DNA of 64,000 bases from Stromatinia cepivora (taxonomy: Eukaryota; Ascomycota; Leotiomycetes; Helotiales; Sclerotiniaceae). The stretch spans positions 2,728,001 through 2,792,000 of the forward strand of contig RCTD01000003.1 in assembly GCA_014898415.1 (NCBI GenBank), read 5' to 3'. The position numbers and the translations under genes were made by a program. Below are positions 48,536 through 59,110 of this stretch, piece after piece (within the stretch, counting starts at the first letter, position 1; every line of letters starts with the position of its first letter). A model generated the notes under the pieces. The model was not told the DNA's origin. It worked only from the letters and a program-made list of their open reading frames with translations, and ran no database searches.

Positions 48536-50318
48536 TTATTTACAATTTATTTACAAATATCCGGTTATCTGATGGCCTTCCAAATAATATCTTATTTTAA
48601 TAATATCTTTTTAGATAAACTTTTACAAATGTTATATTCAAAAAAAGAAGATCTATTCTGATCTAATCGATAAAGATAAATCCTTTTAAAAGTGTATTAT
48701 CATTTTCATAATGTAACGAATTCCTCTTTTTGTACACTCCGAATCTTCGAAAATATATTCTAAGGAACCTTCTTTTTTTCCTTAATTATTTCAATAAACC
48801 TTTGAAGAAAATATAAATATAGGATTGAATAATATTATTATTGGAAGAAAGAAGACTGGTAAAGAGAAGATTCCAATATATAAAGCTGATATTTTCAATG
48901 ATTTAATTATTCCTTTCGAATTATTATTATAATTATAAGATTTTTATATAATAATTATGAATTTGAAAGAGGAGAATTGATAATTGAAAGTTATGATAAC
49001 GATGAGTTCTATAATAATATAATTCTCTTTTGAATTTTAAATAATATTTATATAGATATTTAGGTCAACAATAATATTTAGGATTCCTTTTATTCTTTTA
49101 ATCGAAATCCAAGAATCTTCATCTAAGTAAATTCAAAGATCCCAAAATCAAAAGAAGAAAACTTTGATTAAACAATTTGATCATTTGGGATTCTCTAATA
49201 GTTTTTTTTTTTTTTTTAGAAAGTAACAATTTATATAATAATTAGGGGTTTCTTTATTCAAGAAGTCGATTTAATCGATTAAGATTGTATTCTTGCATCA
49301 ATTACAATTCGCAATGAAATATATATACATCAAAACCCATAAATCTTATTATTAAACTTAATGATAATATTGAATTTAAAGTTAATTTGTAGTAATTATT
49401 AATTATAAAACAATTTGAACTGTATACTATATTATTTAAAAATGAAATACAATATTATATATATATAATCGATTAAATCGAATTAGAAGTACAAATATAT
49501 TGTTATACTCTTTATATACAAATACCCCGATTCATAATATTCGAATTGATTGAATAGCTTACAACAATCTATCGAAATTTAGTCGAAATCGATAATACTT
49601 ATTTTCAATATAAAATATAAATTATATTTAATACAATTTGATATAATAACTTTTTAAAATGATATAGAAAGTTCAGATTATTTATTATTTAAACAGAAAT
49701 TACTGATAATGAGATTCTATTTAGGGATTTCGAATAAAAGATTTCCGATTTTCTTTTGCAAATAATAGTAATATTTATTAAGGATTGCAAAATTACAAAA
49801 GAATTCATAAATATATTCATTAAAATAAATCAAAATGAAATTTTATTATGAAAACGAAATTAATACTATATTAAGCAAAACACCTTTATAGCTATTCATA
49901 AACTAACAATTATTACAAATCCCTTGTAATCCTCTTAAAACTTTAATAATTCCAATTTTGGAACCTCTACATTTCTGAAACTGTTTTTATTTCGGAATAC
50001 CCCTTTTGGATATACCAGCCTTATTATATTTAATAACTATTTGAACTTCAAATACTCATCGCCTTTTCCTTCTCTTAAAACAATATATACATCAACACCT
50101 TATATCGATAATCTCAATGAAATCGAGATAATACAAAAAGAAACAAAAGAATTCGAAGAATATCAGGATATTGAAAAAGATTTCAGTTTAGAAGCTACAA
50201 TTGAAGCCATATAGAATATCTGTTTAGAAAAAGAAAAGCATTTAAAATCAAATACTTAGATTCTATTTCCATTCTAAATATTATACGGGATATAAGATTT
50301 CTTAATCTAACAAAGTTT

Positions 50319-50639
50319 ATGAGAAAAAAAGCATTCATTTTTCTTTACAATTTTTCGAAAAATAATTACATTTATCGATCAAAAGCATTCATTGATTCTG
50401 AAGCAAATGAATTCGTTTTTATTAATACCATACTTTTTATTTGTTTATTTCCTATATTTAAATCAAGAATTATATTATTTGAAATTTCAATTGAAGTTAA
50501 AGGATATAATGATATACAAAACTATATTATTATTTATTTTATATTCTTTAATTTAATAATCGATGATTATGAACAATCTTTTATTCCTTTCTTTATCATT
50601 GAATTAGAGAATTATAATATTATTTTAGATAAACTTTGA
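50319..50639 (+). pseudogene. Gypsy aspartic protease remnant
   Basis: An open stretch of 106 codons reads SKAFIDSEANEFVFINT and ends YNIILDKL. This is the retropepsin pattern (A-L-I-D-S-G-A...I-I-L-G) with the catalytic Gly after DS changed to Glu by a G-to-A transition. It survived as an open frame by chance; upstream and downstream of it the frame is closed by stops. Confidence 0.75.
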
Positions 50640-51289
50640 TTATCAAAGATTCAAGTGAAGTTCGATTATTTCAATCGATATTTCGAATAGTTTAAAGAAA
50701 AATCCTGTATTATCTCCTATTCGAATAATCTCCTTATTATTTAATCATTTTTTTGCAAACGGAAAATCGATCGATTAATCTAACAAAATGCTGATCAATG
50801 AAATAATCAATTTAAAGAATATTGGAATTGAAAAGATTTATAATTGAATAAATCAATTGTAATTGATAATATACAACAAAAACCTTCAAATATAAATATA
50901 ATATAGATTCTTATTGAAAAGAAAAAAGTTTTGATTCTCTTCAAATTCAATCTATTTCCTTCTCAACTAATTATACCATTATTATAGATCTATAAATACC
51001 TCCTTTGTATATTGTTCGAAATCTTCGATTTATATATATTCAAATCCAATAAATTCTAATTAGAATATAAAAGAGATAAACAAATTGAACTTTTTATTAT
51101 TATTTTGAAAGAATTTGATAATATAATAAACTCCTAATAAAACAAACGATATATAAAAGAAAAAGTATTGATTGCTTTAATCGAATTTAAGAATACAAAA
51201 ATTCAAGAAAGATTCAATCAAGTATTAACCAAAATCGATTTAGAATCTAAAATATTATTTGAATATCGATAATATTTTCAAACTTTTTC

Positions 51290-51900
51290 TAAATATAAAT
51301 TAAATATCTTGCCTTCTAATCGATTTTATAATTATAAAATCATATTAAAAAACGAAGAAAAACAAATCTTACATTATAGCCTGTTTTACAAAATATCTTT
51401 AGAACAATTGGAAATCATTAAAGAATATATTATAAATAATCTCAACAAAAATTTCATTGAATTTAATCAAGTCTTTTATATTATACCTATCTTATTCATC
51501 AAAAACCTAATAGTAATTTAAAGTTCTATATAGACTTCAGATTATTGAATTCCTTAATATATAAAGATCGATATCCCCTCCCTTTAATCAACGAAACACT
51601 TTTTTAGCTTTCTAATACTAAAATCTTTATCAAACTCAATATTCATCAAATTTTCTATTATATAAGAATAAATCCTACTTTAGAAGAGTATATTACCTTT
51701 CGAATCTGATATAGATTATACAAATACAAGATCGTATTATTTGGATTAATAAATAATTCTATAATCTATTAGTATTATATAAATGATATTCTATTCGATT
51801 ATCTAGATGTTTTCTGTATAATATACCTCAATAATATTCTAATCTATTCCGAAAATAAAGAAGAATATCAAACTTATATTAAACTAATTCTCGAATAATT
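51290..51900 (+). pseudogene. Gypsy reverse transcriptase remnant
   Basis: About 51,300-51,521 reads KIILKNEEKQILHYSLFYK, IKEYIINNLNKNFIEFNQV and PILFIKNL. About 51,520-51,660 reads YIDFRLLNSLIYKDRYPLPL (the IDYR-LN-T-K-YPLP motif with R changed to F, and N-T-I-K to L-I-Y-K). About 51,825-51,870 reads IIYLNNILIYSENKEEYQTY, in which the YLDD catalytic Asp pair has become Asn-Asn by G-to-A. Stops separate the pieces. Confidence 0.82.
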
Positions 51901-54737
51901 AAAAATTATTAATTTATAAATGAATCTTAAGAAATACAAATTCAATATTATATATACCAAATATTTAGACTTTATTATTTTTAATAAAAGAATAAAAATA
52001 AATCCTAAAAAAATTAAAATAATTGAGAATTGGATTTTTTCAATAATAATAAAAAAGATTTAATCATTCTTTGATTTTTATAATTTTTATTGATAGTTTA
52101 TTAAGGATTATAATATAATAGCAAAATCTCTCAATAAATTCATTAAAACAAATATTAAATTTGTATTCGATAAAGTATATCAAAATATATTCAATATCTT
52201 AAAGAAAAAGCTTATCTTTGCTTTATTTTTATAATATTATAATCATTGATTTTCTTATATACTCGAAACAGATATATCTAATAAAATAATAATTATATAT
52301 TATTATAACAATATAACAAAGATTAATTTCCTATAATTTATTTCTTCAAAATCATAATTATCGTTGAATTGAACTACAAAATTTATAATAAGGAAATACT
52401 ATCAATTATTTGATCTCTCAATTATTAGAAAACAGAATTCATCAGTTCATCATATAAAATCAAGGTTTATATCAACTATAAAACCCTCGAATATTTTATA
52501 ATTATCAAGATTTTTAATATTCGATAAATTCATTGGATAGAAGTTCTAATCGATTATAATTTCATTATTATATATTATCCTAAAAAAGATAATTCTTTTA
52601 TCGATATCTTAATTCGTCGGATCAACGAATTAGATCTTCAAAATTATATCAAGAAGAAGAATTATCTTTAATAGTTTATTAAAGATAAACTATTAAAGAT
52701 AACCAAATTGATATTGAAATTATAAAAGAAGCTTTACAAAAGTATTATCCAAATAAAACAACAATTACTAATATCGATTTGAATGAAATCATTCTTCGAT
52801 TCGATTCGATTTAATTAATTATATTATCGAAACAAATAAAACTATAGATAGTTTATTAATATTCAAAATACAAATTATCTAAAATCACAAATATATATTA
52901 TTTCAAAATAACCTTTTGCTTTATAATAATTATTTAATAATACCTGATATCGATAATCTTTGAATTTATTTAATTTATAAAATCTATAATTCTGTTTTTA
53001 TTATTTATTTTAATATAAACAAAACCTATCTTTTATTATCTTAACAATATTATTAACCCAGAATGCATAATATTATAACCAGATATATATATAATTATCA
53101 TACTTATAAATATAATTCTGTTCTATATAATTGTATTTCCGATTTATTACATTTATTTTCGATTTCTAATCGAATATAACAATATATTATTATAAATTAT
53201 TATAGTTTTAATAAGAATAAATACAGATATAACAATATTTTAATTATTATTAATCAATTGATAAAACAAATTATCTCCATATCTTATTATAAATCAATTG
53301 ATATTCGAACTTAAATATAATTATATCTCTACTATATATATCGATATTATAATTTCTCTAATATTATAATATCGGATCGCAACCCCTAATTCATATTACA
53401 ATTCTGAAAGGAATTCAATCAAATCCTAAAAACCGATTTCAAATTATTCATTATTTATTATCCTTAAATCAATAATCAAACTGAGATCTTTAATTAATAC
53501 CTTTAATAATGATTAAAGTTGTTTATTAATTACTATCAAAACAATTGATTAGAATTCCTATCTATAATGGATTATATACAATTTATTTTTCTATACAACT
53601 CCTTAGGAGGATTTACACCCTACAAAATCCTATACAGATATATACCGAAATATATATAGGAATAAAAGGAAGACATTAATAAATCAATAAATGATATAAA
53701 TATATATAATACCTATATATATATAGAATATAATAGATTGATTTTTGTATAAACGAAAAAAGATTTATTACATATTCAAGTCAAGATATCGAAATTCATG
53801 AATGTTTATTGATATAAGGTTGATTTCGATATTAGAGATTATATATAATTTAATATAAAGAATTATTCTATTCAAAGATTATTCAAAAAACTGGACTTCC
53901 TGATTCAAGGAAGATTTAAGATCATTGATCGATTTGGGAGTTCTTTTAAGTTCGAATTTTTGATTATGATGAAAATTCATTCTGTTTTTTTTTTAGATCG
54001 ATTATGCAATTATAATTATATAAATAACGATTTATTTATAAAACTAAAGAAAAAAAAAGTGTTCTTTAATTTAATAGATTAGATGTTATGATTTTATGAT
54101 GGTATATATATATACGATCGCGAAAGGATCGAAAATCTATACAAATTTGAAGGAATTTGATTATATATATATATAATCCGAATTTATATAATAGATGAGC
54201 TACTATTATCAAAACAATATAAAGGTAATATATTTCAAAAACTTATATTTATAATCATTTCAAAAATTATACAAAAGGAAAGTTTGAATATAATAAAAAC
54301 GAAATATGATGTTACCCCTATCAATTTCGTTCAATTTAATTGATTTGATTAATTTGATCGATTAATTTGATCGATTTCGGAATTAATTATATTAATTACC
54401 CATTATTATTATATTATAATTCAATTTCCTTCCCTTTTTTATTGAAACTTTTTCCTTTTAAAAATTCCCCAAATCAAGGAGAATATAAATTAATATTAAT
54501 TTAATCAATTGATAAATAATTTAATCGATTTAATTAATTCATTTATCATTTTGATTAATTTGATCAATTATTTTGGCCAATTTGATTAATTTCTAATAAA
54601 TTGATTAAATCAATCAAAATAATCAATTTAATTGATTTAAAGCTTATGAATCTTCACAAAACCTAGTTTCCGATGAAATAGTAATGAAATAGAGGAATAA
54701 AACGCTTGAAGACGAGCTTTTCCAAAGGGAGGGGTAA

Positions 54738-55019
54738 TGTTATGAATTATGAATTATAAAAGGCTAATCATATAATACCCTTTATCTTCCATATCAATTT
54801 ATAAATTGATCATTTGTGTATATACGTTATGAATTATATGATTTAATATAATAAAATAATGACTTTAATAATATATATGTATAGCCCTGCAATCTATAAA
54901 TGAGTATTTGTGTATATATATCTAGTCACTTTTTACGAGCCATAATTCTTCAGTTGTAGATTCTAAGGAACATAATTGACCCTGTTTATTCAGCTCTATT
55001 ACGGCTCTTGTGCGTTACA
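54738..55019 (+). repeat. Gypsy right LTR (282 bp)
   Basis: Partner of 48254-48535. The inner (left) third is strongly RIP-changed and the outer (right) third keeps its C and G residues. It is preceded by the polypurine tract and followed by GTAGT. Confidence 0.92.
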
Positions 55020-55024
55020 GTAGT

Positions 55025-55863
55025 TAAATATAATATAGTATTTGTTTTAAAAATCAGAATTCTCAATTTTATTTATTAGGATTGGTATTGTATTCCAATC
55101 AGATAATTGTCTATTAGCAATCAAAATATATTTATATATTTTATATATAAGATCTTCTTTAATGATTCTTTATAATCAATATTTTTAATCAAAGAGATAT
55201 TTTTTTTAGAAATATATTCAGAAAGATTTAATACCTTTTTTAAAATGCATCTTATATTTATATAAATCGATTGATAGGATATATTCCAATTTAATGATAT
55301 TCAGATCCTTATAAGTGTATAACAAATAGATAAAATTTTTTATAATATATATTAGAAATATTAAGATCAAATTTTATATTTATAGATTTAAATCATTCCT
55401 TAATAATTTCAAACGGATTTATAGAGAAAGATTTTTTCAATATATATTGTTCAATTGAAAACGATTTTTTTTGAGTAAGTTTAATAGATTTGTTTTTCAA
55501 GAAACCATTTTTTTATAATTCGAAAGAGATTATAGAATATGAATTTGGGATATAGGCTAATATAATTAATAGAATAAAGAACGGTATAGGAATCAGTATT
55601 ATTGATTTTAATAATAATTCTGAATCCATATAAGGTTTGTATAAAATATAAAGAGATTGAAGATATATTTTATTGAATATATTCTATATTTTGATACAAA
55701 TGGAATGAAGGTATTGAAGACCGGGTACATATAGGAATATATGGTTTTGGTTTGAAAAATATATATATTTTGATAATATATACTAATATTTGAAATATAA
55801 TATAAGAGTTTTAAAAGGAGCAATATCAATGTTATCAATAGAAATAATTATATTAAAGGATAT
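55025..55863 (-). mobile_element. Old RIP-decayed Gypsy-type element, upstream part
   Basis: On the minus strand about 55,112-55,040 reads SDWNTIPILINKIENSDF, the RT N-terminal block (W-N-A-x-P-V-L-V-x-K-x-E-N-P in some fungal Gypsy elements). It lies 5' of the YIDD block found at about 47,885. If the 48254-55019 element is removed, the spacing between the two is about 125 residues, normal for RT. Upstream sequence to 55,863 should hold protease/gag but is too decayed. Confidence 0.68.
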
Positions 55864-56156
55864 TGTGAAAGAGGTAGGTCGAGATACGTGCGTCCTGATA
55901 GCACGCTACGAGGGGAAATGGGAATTAGAATTGATCAGATTATATTGTAGAGGTTTTAAGTAGTAAAACTAGTAGGTTTAGATAATGGTTTGGATTGTGT
56001 ATAAATAGGGTATAAAAAGATTAATGGGAAGACGATTGATTTTTTGTTAAGGAGAGGGGAGCAGAGGTTTTTTTTATATCTAATTACGAAGAGTTATATG
56101 ATTATATGATTACGAATTAGCTACGCATTAGGCCTTGATATCCCAACTTTCTCACA
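55864..56156 (+). mobile_element. Solo LTR-like repeat, same family as 18217-18548
   Basis: 293 bp from TGTGAAAGAGGTAGGTCGAG to TTGGGATATC-type end CTTTCTCACA, flanked by ATAT on both sides (55860-55863, 56157-56160). Visibly richer in GC than its surroundings and with far fewer RIP-like changes. Contains TATAAATAGGG at about 56,001-56,012, a TATA-like promoter, which together with TG...CA ends favours an LTR in plus orientation. Inserted into the older minus-strand Gypsy remnant or its flank. Confidence 0.78.
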
Positions 56157-58459
56157 ATATAAATAGAATCTGGATTATAAATTCCCTATTTTTAATATAA
56201 ATCCTTGATATATATATCGAATCTATTGAGAACAAAAATGAGTTTATATATATTTCAAATATATTTGTTTTAAAAGATATTAAATATTCGAAAAATACAA
56301 ATTTCGAATTTAATACTTGAATATAAATAATATTTGAATTATAATCTTTGATAATTAAAATTCGATATAATCTTTTAACGATTTGTTTAGATCGAAAATA
56401 CTCAGCAAAAAATACTTTAATATTATACTTACAATAAATTAGTTTTTTAAATCAAAATCATTATACTTGGATTTGTTAATTTTAGAGTTTATAAAACTCT
56501 TTTCAGATTCTATAATAAGATTAATATTTATTTTGTTATTTATCACGGGATAGTATGACTACAGAGCACTTTCAGGGATCGGGGAATAGGTGGTACACAT
56601 AATTGGTAGAGTAAAAGAATTGAATGACTTGCCCTTGATTATATAAATCAAAAGTTGTATATATAGAACAAATAAATGATCATTTAGCCGATATGTATTT
56701 TAATTAGACTAGATCTTTATTTATTAGTATATCAGGATCATTTTATCAATTAATAGATTGATAAGGGCTAGAAGATCCTTTATTTTGATTGGAAAGAATA
56801 TGCTTTGACTTTTTATAAGATACAGAGGATTATAGAGCTTTCTGTGATATACCCCCCAGATCGAAAGGTAATCTGAAATAAATGGAAAAATAAAGAAAAT
56901 AACAATTCATATAATTTGTGAATGAATATGTAAGGCGATTATAGGTAAATGTTAATAAAGGAATGGTGTAATATATAAATCTAAAATAATTCTAGTACTT
57001 TTGGAATAAAGAGGAATTTGATTATATATAAATCACAAATTTCTTTTAGTTTTTGGCTTACTATTTGCAATATTCTTCGAAATCAAGATTTTGAATAATA
57101 AAAAGAAAATTTTCTATTAAGAGAATATAAATGAATAATCGATTTTATAGTATAATAATTGAGAATATATATAGTTATTAAACTATAATGTATTGATTAT
57201 AATAGCGAAGTAAAATAAATGAATTTTTAAAGGTATATAGATCCTTTTTTTATATTTTTGTTTTTGTTTTAATCAAGTTTTTATTGATCATTATTATATT
57301 TAAGATTTCGGGGTCTAAAAAAGTTAAATAAATGAATTTCAATTATATTAGATAAATAATGATTGAAAAGAAAGTTTTGAAAGAATCGAATACAAAAGAA
57401 GATTTTAGTATTTTTTTGAAGGATTAATAAATCGAGTAAAGAGAATTAATAAATTCAGTATAGATAATAAATCAAAATATCGATTTTTAGGAATATAATT
57501 TAATTAAATCTGTTTTTAGAATAATGTATAATTATTTATTTCAAAAATCGTTTTCTTTTATCGAAAGAATTGTTATTCGTTGTAATTAATTATTTATTAT
57601 AAATTCAAATAATAATTTGGAGATAGATTTCATTCTTGAATTCTATTGTATAATTAAAAGATTTTATTAATCCTATAATTATAATTATTGAGGTAAAGGT
57701 TGTTCAATAAAGAAAAGAAAAAAGAAAGAGTTTCTTCATTTGATAATAATGATTTATTCGATTCTTCGATATCAGGTTTTTCGGATAATAAATTAAATGA
57801 AGAAGAAAAAGAAAAAAGGTTATCGAAAATTATTGGTTTTTTAATTAAAATAAAAGACAAAGGGAATTATAAGGAAAAGAATAATTATTTATATATTCGA
57901 TATATAAAATTGTTGATTATTAGAAGATATAATTTCTATAATGAATATTTTGTTAATTTTTCTAAATCGAATAATCATTGGTGTTGGAATTATAATATTT
58001 ATTTATATATTCCCTTATCGGTTTTCCTTTATCCTTTGATAGATTATTATATTATTATTTATTAATAAAATTCGAAAATAAATTCTTTATTTATTCTTTA
58101 TCTTTATAATATATTGATCATTGATTATATAATCCAAATAAGGATACAGAATTATAATGAAAATGATATTAGAGATTAAAGAAAAAAGAAAAGTTGTTTC
58201 TTTGTTCTTATATTATTGTTCTTTTTTTCTTTGCTATATTATTTATTAAAATCTTCGAAAAGTTGAATCGAAGAAGTATATTATAATTTCGGAAAGCAAT
58301 AATAAGGATAAAAAAGAAAGAATAATAAAGAAGAAAAGAAGAAAGGAATAGATAATATATCTAAAGAAAAAGGAAAGAAGGGATAGTCCTTTGACTTTTA
58401 TGGTATTAATAGTATTAATAATTTCGATTGTTTCAATTATTCTTTATTTATTAATTATT
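56157..58459. other. AT-rich decayed repeat DNA
   Basis: No gene. A GC-richer island at about 56,537-56,866 ends on the minus strand as GATCTGGGGGG followed by TATATCACAG, which looks like a polypurine tract next to an LTR start; it may be a decayed LTR. A 121-codon open frame at 57,700-58,065 (+) is Lys/Asn/Ile/Tyr-rich and matches nothing I know; by composition it is probably a chance frame in AT-rich DNA. Confidence 0.5.
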
Positions 58460-58464
58460 ATAAA
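58460..58464. other. Target-site duplication ATAAA (left)
   Basis: Identical to 62346-62350, each directly outside an LTR of the Copia-type element. In AT-rich DNA a 5-bp match alone is weak, but the LTR limits are fixed independently by the adjacent primer site and polypurine tract. Confidence 0.85.
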
Positions 58465-58991
58465 TCTTGGAGGAGGTTGATAGGTTAATAATAATGAATA
58501 ATATAATAATAATACTATTCACTATTATTATAGTGGAAGACTTAGTGATATAGCTTAAAAGGGTAATCGAATATATAATGGTTGAAGTCAAAATATAAGT
58601 GTATTGAATATTGAATTTATTTTGCTTGTTTTTCAGAAGAATTCTTTGAAGAAAATCTTCTTATTTATAGTATTTGATAAGATTCTATGAAATTCTATAA
58701 TATTCTATGATTATAAATAAGATCGATTTAAATTGAATCTTATAGAATCATTTTATATAATGAAATGAAATAGTAACCAATAATATTTAACCTTAGAAAT
58801 AAGAAAGTTCTATACGCTTCCATCATTCTATTCCATTATAAATCATTCTAGTATGATATATGATCGAAATTTCATATAATAATAAAATTTAATAATATTA
58901 AATTATATTATTAATATATTACGTGATCATATAACCATCGGTTCGGTTAATATTATTAAGTGATTTAATAAACTTATTAGAAATTCTTATA
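58465..58991 (-). repeat. Copia 3' LTR
   Basis: 527-bp partner of 61817-62345. On the coding strand it begins TATAAGAATTTC after the polypurine tract and ends CTCCTCCAAGA. Contains TATAAATA (complement at about 58,663-58,670), a likely promoter TATA box. Confidence 0.92.
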
Positions 58992-59110
58992 CACCCCCTT
59001 AATAAGTATATTAAATATTTTAATAATATCAGTATAAATTAATCTGTTTTAAAAATTCGATTAATTTAATTCGAGCTAACGGCTTAGTAAGGCCATCGGC
59101 TTTTTGATCA

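Larger units (their letters stand above)
48254..55019 (+). mobile_element. RIP-mutated Gypsy LTR retrotransposon, complete LTR to LTR
   Basis: 6,766 bp with 282-bp LTRs (48254-48535 and 54738-55019) starting TGT and ending (A/C)A. It is flanked by a perfect 5-bp target duplication GTAGT (48249-48253 and 55020-55024). A polypurine tract AAAGGGAGGGGTAA directly precedes the right LTR. Pol domains can be read in order on the plus strand: protease about 50,319-50,639, RT from about 51,300 with the catalytic block at about 51,790-51,870, RNase H near 52,250, integrase zinc-finger-like pieces near 53,050-53,180. All are interrupted by stops from transitions. Gag (48,540-50,300) is unreadable. The protein order PR-RT-RH-IN is Gypsy/Metaviridae. 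The left LTR start (TGTCACGAATCGTGAACC) resembles the Botrytis element Boty as I remember it; this was not checked. Confidence 0.93.

Noticed and set aside
55864..56156. 5' LTR of the old minus-strand Gypsy element
   Set aside because: It has its own ATAT duplication on both sides and no primer site or second copy at the other end, so a solo insertion fits better.
57700..58065. 121-codon open frame in the AT block
   Set aside because: Composition is Lys/Asn/Ile/Tyr dictated by AT richness, no domain, and neighbouring frames are decayed; kept only as a note.
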